The notes beneath the pieces were generated by a model that did not search any database, was not told the DNA's origin, and worked only from the letters and a program-made list of their open reading frames with translations. Both the position numbers and the translations under genes were made by a program. From Catonia carolina (taxonomy: Eukaryota > Arthropoda > Insecta > Hemiptera > Achilidae), in assembly GCA_035578175.1 (NCBI GenBank), contig JAQMRL010000011.1, positions 6,211,501-6,275,500 on the forward strand: a DNA stretch of 64,000 bases. The letters are read 5' to 3'. Below are positions 1 to 10,741 of this stretch, piece after piece (the first letter of the stretch is position 1; the number at the start of each line of letters is the position of its first letter).

Positions 1-304
1 AGTTACAAAAATAAAGTTCTGATGTTTTCGTTAAACGTTTTGTACTGATTGCGTTAAAACATTCTTGTTGAAATTGGTGTAATTCAAAAATTTTATAGAA
101 TTTAATCTGTAATCTCAATAGTATTCATTTGTGAATTGATTTTGACCGCTTAAGTGATAAGCTGGTGGTTTAGTGCAATCCTACTTGACCCGAGTCCAAC
201 TTTTGGAGATATCCCAAAAATGTTTATACGATACCATAAATCACTGTATTGTATGCAGTCACTAATCCCTAAATAGTTGACACGATCTAATAAATAAAAA
301 TTTT
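1..304. other. No recognisable feature
   Basis: AT-rich sequence in which I see no coding or repeat signal, up to the target duplication of the SINE that follows. Confidence 0.4.
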
Positions 305-314
305 AACTATATGG

Positions 315-579
315 ATTTCGGAGACGAAGGTTCCTGGTTCAAATCCTAGTAAAGGTAGTTACTTTTATACGGATTTGAATACTAGACAGTGGTTACCGGT
401 TAACTTTGATGGGTGGGGTTTAATTAACCATACTCTCTCAGGAATGGTCGGCCTGGGTTTGTACAAAACTACACCTCATTTACACGTCATACACATCATC
501 CTCATCTCATTGGGTCATAGGGTTGCTTATTGTTCTAAATTGAACAGATTGCAACGTACACAAATTAGGAATAAAAAAA
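315..579 (+). repeat. tRNA-derived SINE (family B), 5'-truncated, with target duplication
   Basis: The copy begins inside the family B sequence at ATTTCGGAGACGAAGG, keeps the box B-like GGTTCAAATCC and ends in a short A tract. It is flanked by a perfect 10-bp direct repeat, AACTATATGG, at 305-314 and 580-589, which marks a target-primed retroposition event. The tRNA 5' half with box A, seen in the full copy at 28438-28763, is missing here. Reading frames across it are shadows. Confidence 0.85.
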
Positions 580-902
580 AACTATATGGTGCAACTAGCA
601 AATGCATAGACTACAATACATGTGCAGCACTGCGCGTGAATGCCTCGAAGGTGTTTTGTTAAAATTTTGTTTCCAAACTGCACTCTTGATGGACTAAAAT
701 GACTATGAGTATTATTTAATTAATTTATTCTTGTGCATAATATAATCACTTAGTTTTAGAACTTCACTATTTGGGAAGCCGCAGAAATAGTGTTTATTTC
801 TGTTGATAGTTACACCTTTTTCACGTTTTATACGTAAGTGATCGTAATAATTTTTTATTTTTCCTTGGTATAATTTAAATAATCTTCTTCTGGTGAAGTC
901 TC

Positions 903-1095
903 CTCTATGAAAATAGGCAATTTTTTTGGCAGCCATAAATTCGGACGCTGTGGCATTAAAGAAATCAGTGGAGCTGCGCCTGAACAATGTTCTAAAATTG
1001 TTCTGCCAGGATATATTATTTCTTCTACCCCGAGTTCTTTTGCCCATAACTTTTCCCTGAATGTGTATTGCATCAAATAAGCCGTACTTCTCCAT
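903..1095 (-). pseudogene. Relic of an RTE-like LINE ORF, C-terminal fragment
   Basis: About 64 codons on the minus strand resemble the C-terminal tail of the intact RTE-like ORF at 53395-56349. Both have a tyrosine-glycine-leucine start, a QGKV/QGKI motif, a GKR-x-x-GRR basic run, ISW and a block like RTLF/RTWF. The similarity stops abruptly on both sides and there is no RT core, so this is a dead fragment. It shows that the same clade was active here earlier. Confidence 0.65.
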
Positions 1096-1135
1096 TTTCA
1101 GTACACAAAAATGTGGTCACCGGAAAATTTCCGGT

Positions 1136-1756
1136 TATACCCCTCTGCCAAAGGTTCGGGTATGTATTTTTATCTCCTAAACGGTGCATCGTAGCGTAAA
1201 AGCGTATAGAACATTTTTTGTCCTTCTTCCAAAGTACTTCAAGACCATGTAGCTAAAGTTGCCCTTAACCCACCATGTTGCTGAGAAAAATTAAAGAAAC
1301 TTAAACGTCATCGTTCATAACTCAAACCTTCCTACTTCAAAAATCAGCCTAAAACTTTCAAACCTTTAAAATTCTAAACGTTCAAATTTCAAATTTTGAA
1401 ACTTCTAACATTGTCTTTAATTTTTTTTAAAAATTCAAAATAACAATTATTGCCATGCGCACGCACTTCCATAGTTCTAATCCACTTAAGAATTCTGATC
1501 CACCTACCCCACTGATGTGAGACACGGAAGCGGCTGGAGTGGCGACCACAGCCACAGACGTCCACAGCACTGTGAAGTAGCTAAATGATGATGTAAACGC
1601 TGTTTTCTGCTAGGTTCCGGGTCATAAATCTCGGAATATCAGTGAGCCCATTGATCTAGCCGATAAGGAAGCTGCATGCCAACCGGTCTTCATGTCAAGA
1701 TTTGTACTTTAGAAACTTACAATTACACAAGACCTATTAATTAAATTTCTGTAATT
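1136..1756. other. No recognisable feature
   Basis: AT-rich DNA with no supported gene. A short palindrome centred on AAAATTTT lies just before it at 1119-1135. Confidence 0.35.
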
Positions 1757-1803
1757 GTGGTCGCTAATGACTGTTGTTGATGCAACTTTAAATAAATAAA
1801 CAT
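1757..1803 (+). repeat. Fragment of a SINE 3' tail
   Basis: The stretch with GTCGCTAATGAC, GTTGATGCAACTTTAAATAA matches the 3' tail of the SINEs at 46711-46885 (plus) and 59590-59778 (minus). No tRNA head is recognisable upstream, so the copy is old or truncated. Confidence 0.5.
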
Positions 1804-2955
1804 TTTTTTTATTTTGATGGCCTCTACTCACTCCGTACAGCTATCCCAACCTTTGTAAAAGGAACTAATAATGAAGCGGGGACGACCTACATGAGTTGAA
1901 GATGTGCAGCAATAGATAGAAATCCTTGAAAACGCTGCACTTACCTATCTGGACGTAAATTCAGGGGACGTCAAAAGAAAAACACTTAACTACATATGCC
2001 TATAAGTAAACTTGTGCCGGGATTGGCAATGATACCACACCTACAGCGTGGAAAGATAACTAGATGAAAGATTATAAACACCAACAAGAAAAACCACCAA
2101 GCTAACAAAGAAGTAAAATAACAATTATCAATTATTTAAAAATATTGATAAAACTGCAAGGAAAACTGTATGTATACTTGTATTCTAGAATTTTGTTTAA
2201 TATTTTAGACATGTAAATTTATACAGGTTAATTTCAGTATATTAAAATAATGAGGATTCTTTTTTATGTTTTTTCCTACCTATTTTTGTAAGTAAAGCGG
2301 TTAAAATAATATTACAGTTTTAAAGACTTCAATTTTTCATTTACATCTCATTTTTAAACTGAATTGAAAACAGGGTTGAAGGCTAAAAAGCTGATTTGCA
2401 TAACTTGAATCTTTTATATAGGTTGGATATTTTTTTGTCTTCATTCTATCTTTATAAAGCATTTTAAGTAAATGAAATCATTTACTTATTCCATCCCTCT
2501 CTTCCGACTTTACCCTAACAAAAAAAGAACTAAGTTTAAATGGGAGTATTTTATGTAAACTTTTCTAACGATTTACATAGTAAGCTAGATCGAGCGAACT
2601 CATATATTTTTTATTATTCAGTAAACGTTGTTGCAAAAGATGTTCTTCTACTGTTTAATTTCTGTATTACCAGCAGCGTCCAACTTTATTTGTTCGGATT
2701 TAAAATTCAGTAGTAAAACATTCAATGTATATACTGAACATGTTGATAAAGAATATTATTTAACAACAGTTTTACTACCGGTGGCTGTTTATCAAACTCC
2801 ACTAACACTGTAAATAACTTCTCGACAGAAACGTGCAATTTATCTAACATTTTTCGCAATTGATCTGTAGAATACATTTAAATACACCGACATTATTTCT
2901 TGTGTGTTTAAATATACATTTTTTATATATTTTTTCGATTCGCCCATTTTAAAAG
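1804..2955. other. No recognisable feature
   Basis: AT-rich sequence with only short chance ORFs. The stretch near 1880-1990 has a faint GRP-then-acidic pattern like the tail of a non-LTR RT, too weak to annotate. Confidence 0.35.
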
Positions 2956-2959
2956 GTAC

Positions 2960-3500
2960 GATTAATCAGCATTTTGGCCCATGCTTCCCTCATCTTTCCT
3001 GAATGCTCTTTTTTCTTTCTTCAGACCATTTCTTGACGTTTGTTCGTTTTCCTTCTAAAACTCTAGGTTTCTTTATTAAACTCCTGAACTTTGATCTGTT
3101 GGAATTCTAGTGTAATTTTGTAGATTCCCAGTTATTTACTTATTTCTTGATGCCACTGGATTTTGGCTTTGTGCTTATTTAAAATTTTGAAGATTTGTTT
3201 GGTTAACCTGGATTCGTTGATTTTGTAAATATGGCCATAAAATGTAATCTTCTTTTTCTGATTATGTGTGAAAGCTTTTCCACGTTTGTGTAGATTTCTT
3301 TGTTTGATTTTTACCTGTATTCTGGTCCTATTTTCTTGGATCCTAAAATCTTCTTTATAATTTTTTTTCTCTTCAGTTTTCCACGAGGGAAAATTTAATT
3401 GTTTTTAAGTTTTCAGCTGGGTATAAAATTTCTGGTTTGATTACTGTTTGGTAGTGTCTTATTTTTGTGTTCCAAGACAGGGATTTTTTATATCTATATA
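2960..3500 (-). pseudogene. Decayed non-LTR retrotransposon RT C-terminal region
   Basis: Translation of the minus strand with frameshifts and stops tolerated gives a recognisable LINE pattern. In order: a tyrosine-x-x-x-isoleucine-lysine-proline-glutamate segment; a run like KLKRKEKKIIKKILGSKK; a HIIRKRRLHFMAHI-like segment; and a downstream block ending in KKKEHSGKMREAWAK. This is the usual arrangement after the RT palm in several insect LINEs. The frame is broken many times, so it is non-functional. Confidence 0.55.
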
Positions 3501-3602
3501 TTTTTAGAGGATTAGTAGTAAGTAAGTCAGTGAGAACTTGAAAAATTTATATAATTGGAGAAATAACTTTTTACACTCTATTAAATTAATTGATATTAAA
3601 CG
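3313..3602. repeat. Tandem duplication, copy 1 (empty-site copy)
   Basis: This segment starts at GTATTCTGGTCCT and runs through GTTTGGTAGTGTCTTAT and GAGGATTAGTA. It is repeated directly next to itself from 3603, with substitutions. Copy 1 has TTTTTTATATCTATATA where copy 2 carries the foldback insertion at 3775-4794, so copy 1 preserves the pre-insertion site. Confidence 0.75.
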
Positions 3603-3774
3603 TGTATTCTGGTCCTCTTTTCTTGGGTCTAAAATCTTCCTTAATTTTTTTCTCTCTAGTTTTTCCATAGTGTAAAATTTAATTTATTTTAAGGTTTCCG
3701 CTGTGTATACTTAAAATTTCTGGTTTGACTACTGTTTGGTAGTGTCTTATTTTTGTGTTCCAAGACAGGGGTTT
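3603..3774. repeat. Tandem duplication, copy 2, left part (interrupted)
   Basis: Direct repeat of 3313-3490, including the same degraded minus-strand LINE remnant. It is broken at TTTTAT by the foldback element and resumes after the TA tract at about 4850 with GAGGATTAGTAATGAATG. Confidence 0.75.
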
Positions 3775-4787
3775 TATACAGGGTGATTCATGAAGTTCTC
3801 CCCCCACTTCTACAGCACATTGTACTAGTAAAAATAATGAAAAAATGTTATATAAACATAGGTCCGAAAACGCTTCGTTAGCGAGTTACAGCTAGCGAAA
3901 GTTTCGCCTGGATTTCAGTTCACCAGGTGAAATGAGGTCTTCCTGGAATTGTGGTAAGGTAGATTAAGGGGCGAATTCAATCATTTCTTATGGTTTTTGA
4001 TCTGATAAATTGAATAAAACAGGTCCCAGAACTGTAAGTTAAATAGTTTTTGAGAAAACCAGTGTCAAATGCAAAAAATGGAGTGAAAATCACATTTTTT
4101 CATCTTTGGGCAAGAATAACTTTGTTATTTCACCAAGAAACAGTTAAAAATTTTCAATAAAAAATGTAGAAAATTTTATTCTGAACAAACCGGTGTAAAT
4201 AAAGTACACAGAAAGCGAATAGTTTTTTGAGAAAACCAGTGTCAAATGCAAAAAAATGGAGTGAAAAAAACACATTTTTTCATTTTAGTTTTTCCGGTTA
4301 ATTTTACTTTGTACTCTTATGAATAAAAACTCATTTAATCAAACATCTATTCGCTTTCTGTGTACTTTATTTACACCGGTTTGTTCAGAATAAAATTTTC
4401 TACATTTTTTATTGAAAAATTTTAACTGTTTCTTGGTGAAATAACACAGTTATCCTTGCCCAAAGATGAAAAAATGTGATTTTCACTCCATTTTTTGCAT
4501 TTGACACTGGTTTTCTTAAAAACTATTTAACTTACAGATCTGGGACCTGTTTTATTCAATTTATCAGATCAAAAACCATAAGAAATGATTGAATTCGCCC
4601 CTTAATCTACCTTACCACAATTCCAGGAAGACCTCATTTCACCTGGTGAACTGAAATCCAGGCGAAACTTTCGCTAGCTGTAACTCGCTAACGAAGCGTT
4701 TTCGGACCTATGTTTATATAACATTTTTTCATTATTTTTACTAGTACAATGTGCTGTAGAAGTGGGGGGAGAACTTCATGAATCACC

Positions 4788-4794
<7 letters not shown>
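3775..4794. mobile_element. Foldback element with about 450-bp inverted arms
   Basis: The left arm (3775 to about 4222) starts TATACAGGGTGATTCATGAA. The right arm (about 4347 to 4794) is its near-perfect reverse complement and ends AATCACCCTGTATA. A spacer of about 125 bp holds a second copy of the GAGAAAACCAGTGTCAAATG block that also lies in the left arm. No transposase ORF is present. The terminal TA may be the duplicated target. The class is not assigned. The whole arm would fold into a long hairpin if transcribed. Confidence 0.9.

Positions 4795-4838
<44 letters not shown>
4791..4838. repeat. (TA)n microsatellite
   Basis: An uninterrupted TA run at the right edge of the foldback, then a TTTA run. 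The empty-site copy at about 3490 has only a short TATATATA stretch, so the tract probably grew after the insertion. Confidence 0.9.
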
Positions 4839-4841
<3 letters not shown>

Positions 4842-4849
4842 TTATTTAT

Positions 4850-4925
4850 TTAGAGGATTAGTAATGAATGCGTAAGTGAGAACTTAAAAAAATTTATAAA
4901 ATTGGGAAAATAATGTTTTTTCTCT
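4850..4925. repeat. Tandem duplication, copy 2, right part
   Basis: Continues copy 2 beyond the insertion. GAGGATTAGTA, GTGAGAACTT and AATTTATA match 3507-3575 in order. Confidence 0.7.
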
Positions 4926-5366
4926 AAGATTAATAATTGAGTATAGATTAAAAAGTATACATTGCTAATAGTTCGCGTAAGAGACAAATTGTAGTAAAAC
5001 GTAGAGTGCTGAATTGAACTACCATACCATAAATTAATATTAACCTAGGTACTAAAACTCGGTCTTTTGAATCGCTGATAGGAATGAAGATACGTTTCAA
5101 TAGATTCAATGGAAGACCTTCCATTTAGTAAATCTGGCCTGTCATTGATAGCCTGTAAATATAGCTTGTCTTATTATCTGTCAGTTCACCATCTTATACT
5201 ATCAATTCGACCTCCTTGAATGTGGATTCCGTGTTCTAGCTATTCAGCAATAGAAATTATATTGCATGCATGTCTAAATAGTTAGTCAAAATAGTCTAAA
5301 TAGCATGTCTAAATTTCCCAAAAGTAGAAGCGTAAGGAAGGGAAATAGTAGTAGTAATACAAAATA
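4926..5366. other. No recognisable feature
   Basis: AT-rich sequence without gene or repeat signal that I can support. Confidence 0.35.
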
Positions 5367-5560
5367 GTATTGTGACACTTATTGCTAAGGTTCGTTTCGG
5401 GATCTGGGTAAAATAAATAATTAACCAACTATCATTAAAATTACAAACAAGTACTTATTACACACTATAAATGTCAATTAATAATATTACTTAAATCTAC
5501 AAATAAATTGCAATTACTACTGTTATTAAATTGATAATTACGATAAATAATAAACTAATT
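5367..5560 (+). repeat. Interspersed repeat, family D
   Basis: The sequence from TATTGTGACACTTATTGC through GTTTCGGGATCTGGGTAAAA to AATAAATAATAAACT recurs at 51797-51982 in the same orientation with scattered changes. It is about 190 bp with no ORF. It might be part of an LTR or UTR, but nothing shows this directly. A family A retroposon begins right at its end. Confidence 0.7.
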
Positions 5561-5946
5561 GTTGTTTAGGTCAACAGCCGAAAGGCTGGTTTAAACCTCT
5601 AGAGGTTTTACTAAGTAAAAAAAAGGAGTGACGTGGTTTATGCCTTCCTCATTGAGTTGAAACAGTATGCTTATCAGCATGCCAGGTCCTCCGAAAAGCA
5701 CCCACTTTCCACCCTGTAAATGACACCTTCACTTCATTCACCACAGGGTCTTGTTGTATCTTTGTGAAATTCATTTCTTTCAGAGTAGATAACTCTGAGT
5801 CTTTTACACCTCTACCTCTTCTGTTCCTAAATAGTTTAGTCGTAAAATTGGCTGACTTTGTGATAAGTAACAGAACTATTTTTTTGTAGCCCAGAAACCA
5901 ACAGATCGAGTGCAATTAATTTAACACCACCTGCCCAATATGGGCA
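5561..5946 (-). repeat. Family A retroposon, full-length copy
   Basis: A roughly 385-bp copy of the family seen at 7253-7404 plus 17996-18228, 26634-27022, 38630-39019, 44530-45506, 46965-47356 and 62117-62515. Landmarks are TTGTTTAGGTCAACAGCCG at one end, GCTTATCAGCATGCCAGG in the middle and ATGGGCAA at the other end. Orientation is set so that the likely 3' end reads CCTAAACAA. It lies inside or next to family D. The short ORFs across it are chance frames. Confidence 0.85.
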
Positions 5947-6179
5947 AGCCGAACATTTTATGTATGCTATTATGATAAAAATGTGTTAAAATACTTTTTG
6001 TATTTTATTTATTAATTTTTTTTATAAAACGTTGGTAGTGTTAAGTACCTGCCTACTTGTTATTTACACCTACAGTATTTACAACTTAAAATTATTTTTA
6101 TTGTAATATTTGCAAAACATAATTTTTTCATTAATTAAAAAAAAATTTAACAAGTGTACTATTTATTTAAATTACCTTG

Positions 6180-6262
6180 TGGTGCCGGATGATCTGATAT
6201 TTTACTTATCCAACCATCTCCCGGTTCCGTTTGTGTCGGATAAACGAGACTCCACTGTATTT
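6180..6262 (-). repeat. Possible pogo/Tigger-type transposon end
   Basis: The reverse complement reads ACAGTGGAGTCTCGTTTATC and continues with a CCGGGAGATGGTTGGATAA-type stretch. That is the pattern of the ends of pogo/Tigger-like MITEs (CAGT...CTCGNTTATCCG). A weaker relative lies at 41815-41895. This is pattern memory only. Confidence 0.35.
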
Positions 6263-6595
6263 TAAAATATTTTTCTAATTTGAGGTTTTTTTTCTGTTCC
6301 AGGTATGTCTTGATTTAACAGTACCACACTGTAAGTTAATTCTTTACAATTTTAATTTACATTGTTTATTTCTTAAGTTACTTAATGACGCTCTACGTTA
6401 CGTAAAACAAAACTTTACTCGTTCTTTATATCAACGAAACTTTTTTTTATAAGTTTATCGTCGATTTAAAGATAAATTAAGACTTAAATGAAAATCCGTT
6501 GATTCAGTAGGTGAATTCTTATCCCTGCCGGGAATTCTACAACGAAAACTGAAATAACACTGGAGTAGGGAAAGTATATTTTCCTTAATGTAGGT

Positions 6596-7228
6596 AACAC
6601 TAGCGCACCCGACACGAAAATTTTCATAAAAATCGGTCAACTGGAAGTAGTAGTTTATTTGTGCGGTTTTCACAAAAAACAGCTCCTATGATTCTAAAAA
6701 AAACTTTCTTTTTTAATTTAAAAAATTTTAATTTTTAAAACTTTTTTTTTTTTAATTCTTAAAATTGCCTTTACTAAGTGCTCCACAAGATAGCAAGCGT
6801 ATCTGCTGAAAATCGTGGAAGCCTGTGGTCTCATGTAAATTTTTTTTTAGATTGTGAAGTTTAATACTTGAAATTTAGGGCAAAATTATGTTCAATCAAA
6901 GTTGTAAGAAAATAAAAATACCTACATCTTTTATTTGAACAATATTTTCTGCAACGCTTAGTGTGGCGTCAATTAGTGACTTTTGTTTTTACTCGTTTAA
7001 AAAAAAAATAAAAACATTCAATATTTTAATATTGTGGGTTAAGTATGTATTTTACGAAAAAAGCAAAAAAAAAATATAATCAAAGTTATAGAACGTCAAA
7101 AATTCTACAACTTTTATTTCAAACAATTTTTTTCTACGGAGCTTAATTTAGCGTCAATTAGTGATTTTCCGTATGTTCTAGGTTGATTTTCATTTAGCGT
7201 CATGCACTCATGATTAAAATTAGGGTAT
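6596..7228 (+). repeat. Family C repeat, 5'-truncated copy
   Basis: Begins near the CCCGACACGAAAATTTTCAT, AAAATCGGTCAACTGGAAG core of family C. It continues through the CTACAACTTTTATT blocks to the CATGATTAAAATTAGG block. The 5' third with the CTTTCTCTTGCC terminus is missing, and so is the extreme 3' end. Confidence 0.75.
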
Positions 7229-7252
7229 TATTTTAATTTTATATTGTTTACT

Positions 7253-7404
7253 ATTCCCATAACAGACAAGTAGTGTTTTGCACTCGATCTGCTAGTTCCA
7301 GGGCTACAAAAAATAGTTCTGTTACTTATCATAAAGTCAGCTAATGATATGAGTAAACTATTTAGGAACAGAAGAGTTACAGGTGTAAAAAACACTAGCC
7401 AGAG
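7253..7404 (+). repeat. Family A retroposon, left half (split by the gypsy insertion)
   Basis: Starts ATTCCCATAACAGACAAG and runs through CACTCGATCTGCTAGTTCCA to CACTAGCCAGAG. The next consensus bases, TTATCTCCT, are found only at 18000 onward, right after the second LTR. The last four bases, AGAG, are the target duplication of the LTR element. Confidence 0.9.
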
Positions 7405-9156
7405 TGAACCGTGCTTCCTTTTATAACCTATTGAAAACCTAACACTGAATTGGTCCAGAACTTTCATTCTGGAAAAGGATTTCCAGAAATGAGAATATCA
7501 CCTTAAAAACTAGTCACTTTGGGAGAAAAGAAAATAAAAATAAAAACTTTTATGTTGTTGACAAAAATTTACTGAATGAAATGTAAGTTTTAAAAATAAT
7601 ACAAATAAGCGAAGCTACTTTGCAGGATCCAGCAAATAGAAAATGATAATTAAGACCATATATAAATTTATGTTAACAAACTTAAGTGTTCATCAAAACA
7701 AAATAAAATAAAATATAAATTCAATTGTACTTCCCATTTATAAGAAACACTGCTACGGAATATTGGGCAAATATATTCGTGTTAATCCATCCTCAAGTCG
7801 GTTTCACATTCAATTCCTTGGTATACTTTTACAAGATTACAGTTGAATATATCTTAATTGATTTGAAAACATGAATACATTTCACTGAATATCCAAATAC
7901 ATTAATACATCTCAAATGGATTACTAAATACATCTCAATGGAATTGTGAATACATTTTTCTGGATTTGTGAATACATTCCTGAATACATTTTTCTGAAAC
8001 AACAAAACAGATTTCTGTATAAACAGAAATAAAAACACAACGGGTCTCCCCCCCCCCCGGGACTCGCCTCTACCTTTTTTTACAGATTAAAACCAAATAC
8101 AATTAACATGATACAAGAGTTTACTAAAAAAAAAATCTCTCTCAGTCCATTACATTATAAGATCATTATTAAGGGCACAATTTCCAAAGTGATAGCAGGA
8201 TATTCTGTTTGGTAGGTCAAACATATCCAAGATTTAAGTTTACAAAATAATTTGCCAAAAGCAAAAACAAGACAAAACAAAAGATAATTTTCCCAAAAGG
8301 TACTTTACTTTAGATTATAGAAAATAGAAGACATCAGAAAACATTACAATTTTATGACGCCATTACAGTATAAAAATAATAAACCACTTTTTTTGAATTC
8401 AAATAACAACGAGATTCGTGTGTCCCAGAATCATAATCCTTCCCTACTTTCACAAGATAAAAGACAAAAACAATACACATATAACTTATTCAAAACAAAG
8501 GATTTCAACTCACCCAATAATTTCCGCTGTGACGCGCACACGTAACAATAAGGAAGCAATCCAATAAATACTATCTCATGGTGAAATAACGCACAAAATT
8601 ACTGCCAACAACACTTGAAGATTATAATTAACAATTACGATACATTTAGGTCAAAATAAAGACAATATTAAATATACTGATACCACATTTTACTTAGCCT
8701 ATGAAGGCATTAAACATTAACTTTGTGCTTCTTCATCGGACGAGAGCTACAATACAACAGGGCTAACTAATAAGCAAGTTCCCCCAAACAAGGGGCTGAA
8801 GTGGATCACGCGATATAAACCAACCAATGACAGCCTTCCAACAGATCATACGATGTCTGCTTACAACCAAAACAGCACGTACACACCCAAAGATGTTGAC
8901 GACCTCAGACAAAGCAGGGTAGGAGGGGTAGAGCATATTCAAAACTGCCTACAAAGAAAATAATAAAATTCACCACCCTAATATTAACCGAACAGAAAAA
9001 TCTAACATAACCATAGGGTCGAAAGCATTAGAAAGAAAAGAAAGAAATTACCAATAAAGAATCTACAAAATAAAGGAAATAAGTATTCGAGGAAAAATAT
9101 AATGAAATATCTACTTAAAAAAAAATTAACTATAGAAACACTACTTATACGTTACA
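7405..9156 (-). repeat. 3' LTR of the gypsy element
   Basis: About 1,752 bp, repeated at 16245-17995. On the coding strand it begins TGTAACGTATAAG right after a polypurine tract and ends GGTTCA. Differences noticed from the partner are one extra C in the C run near 8049-8058 and a T/A difference in the AAGATCATT versus AAGAACATT segment. Short ORFs inside both LTRs are identical and on both strands, so they are not evidence of genes. Confidence 0.95.
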
Positions 9157-9167
9157 ATCTCCCCCTC
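9157..9167 (-). promoter_or_regulatory. Polypurine tract (plus-strand primer site)
   Basis: On the element's coding strand GAGGGGGAGAT lies directly before the TGTAACG start of the 3' LTR. This is the position and composition expected for the RNase H-resistant primer of plus-strand synthesis, and it confirms the element's orientation and LTR boundary. Confidence 0.9.
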
Positions 9168-10741
9168 GAAAACTCAGACATAGTCTGCCAAAAAAAAATT
9201 AGAACCAAAAAAAAATATGAGACATCAACATCACCACAGGCAGACAGGAATCCAATCAAAAACAACAACACAATTCAACGACTTACAACAGTATCAGAAA
9301 AGAAATAACCAGGTAAAACACGACCGACTAACAGGATGTAAACATTAACGCCAAAACAAAAACTTGAAAAAGAAAAAAAAAAAAAAAAAAAAAAAAAATT
9401 TAAATTCGCAAGATAATTCACAAAGATTTAAATCTACAAAATCAAAATTCAGAACACCAAATAGAAAGATTAATAACGCTACTTTAATTTACAAACAATT
9501 ACTGTAATTAAAACAAACTATGCACCCATTCAATACAAGTTTTCAAGTCAACAAAACTACCATAGGTGAAATATAACACAATGTAAACAAACCAACCTAA
9601 CCTAAAACATTCTGACAAAATGACCAAAATTCGACAGCAAACTACCATAATGACAACAAATAATATACGAACAAAATTAACACAAAACAAAATTTGCAAA
9701 TCAGCACCTGCTGAGAGATAACACAATGAATCAACTAAAAATTTCTTGGAGAAAACCACCTCCTTACAAACATAAACAAAATTACTTCTTAATAACCATA
9801 AAATTCTAAAACCTTAATATTAAGAATAGTACAAAACTTATCAAAACAGATATTTACACAATTCGAAAGATCTTTCAGACATATAGGCCTATATTAACGT
9901 ATTACCAAGGAAGGATCCTAAGTAGGGCCTCACTATGGCCAAACAAATAAAGATAAACTTGAAAACTCCGCCCAACATAACTCATTCAATCGAATTTGAG
10001 ACGAATAAGGGCCACCAGAACAAACAAGACAAAACACAAACATTGTCTTCAACAGAATCACATATCCAGGATAGTTACACGTCTGTAACTTAATATAACC
10101 ACCAATTACTCACTTGCTCAGAACTACATGCTGTAGACGAGTTAAACAAATCCACAATACCTCACTAACGCAATACTTCAGACACAATACATCGATAACC
10201 CAACTCAACATAATCTTTTATGTTGTAATCACTTCATAACATCACCACAAATCTCTATTTATAATACGGGTCATCTGGGAAACTTCACAATAAAAGAAAA
10301 CCGAAAAGGACTCTCACGAGAAACAATCCTAATCAAAATAATTAAACAACACAAGAGATAATGTCAGCGGACACTAACTCCTAGTAAGTGAAACTCTAGT
10401 TCAAACACCGCCTAGCTAAAGAAAGAGTAAAAAACTAAAGAGACACGATCGAGATATCCACCTGGCCAGAATAGATACTCAAATAAACCTAACTTTTCCC
10501 AGATTAACACAACTCAAGAACCACATTACACATCCGGATAAAACAATCAGCATAATAATAGTAACACTTGATTACATAATAATCAACTTAGTCTCAACTA
10601 CACCAACAACTTACCTCCACAAAGTACAACACAATAAGCAGAATAATGTTCGACTTTCAAAGACATCAAAAAAAAACAATATCAATAAACATAGGGTAAC
10701 ACAAGATACAAGAGTTTGCCAGAAAAGAAAAACCAGCAACT
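9168..10741 (-). other. 3' non-coding region of the gypsy element (no env seen)
   Basis: About 1.57 kb between the pol stop and the polypurine tract. It includes an A run on the plus strand at about 9368-9400. The longest frame is an 83-codon hydrophobic minus ORF at 9508-9759, with no envelope-like features such as a signal peptide plus cysteine-rich ectodomain. A decayed env cannot be excluded. Confidence 0.6.

Noticed and set aside
1880..1990. Possible non-LTR RT tail (GRP followed by an acidic pattern)
   Set aside because: Only a faint pattern over about 30 codons with stops. Not distinguishable from chance.
4791..4838. TA tract as a possible origin or regulatory element
   Set aside because: It is a microsatellite at an insertion junction. 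Nothing else supports a function.
7829..8545. ORFs inside the LTR, identical in both LTR copies
   Set aside because: Identity comes from the LTRs being recent duplicates, not from selection. They lie on opposite strands and have no known domain.
9508..9759. 83-codon hydrophobic minus ORF as a possible env
   Set aside because: Far too short, with no signal peptide plus ectodomain layout and no cleavage motif. Annotated only as non-coding 3' region.
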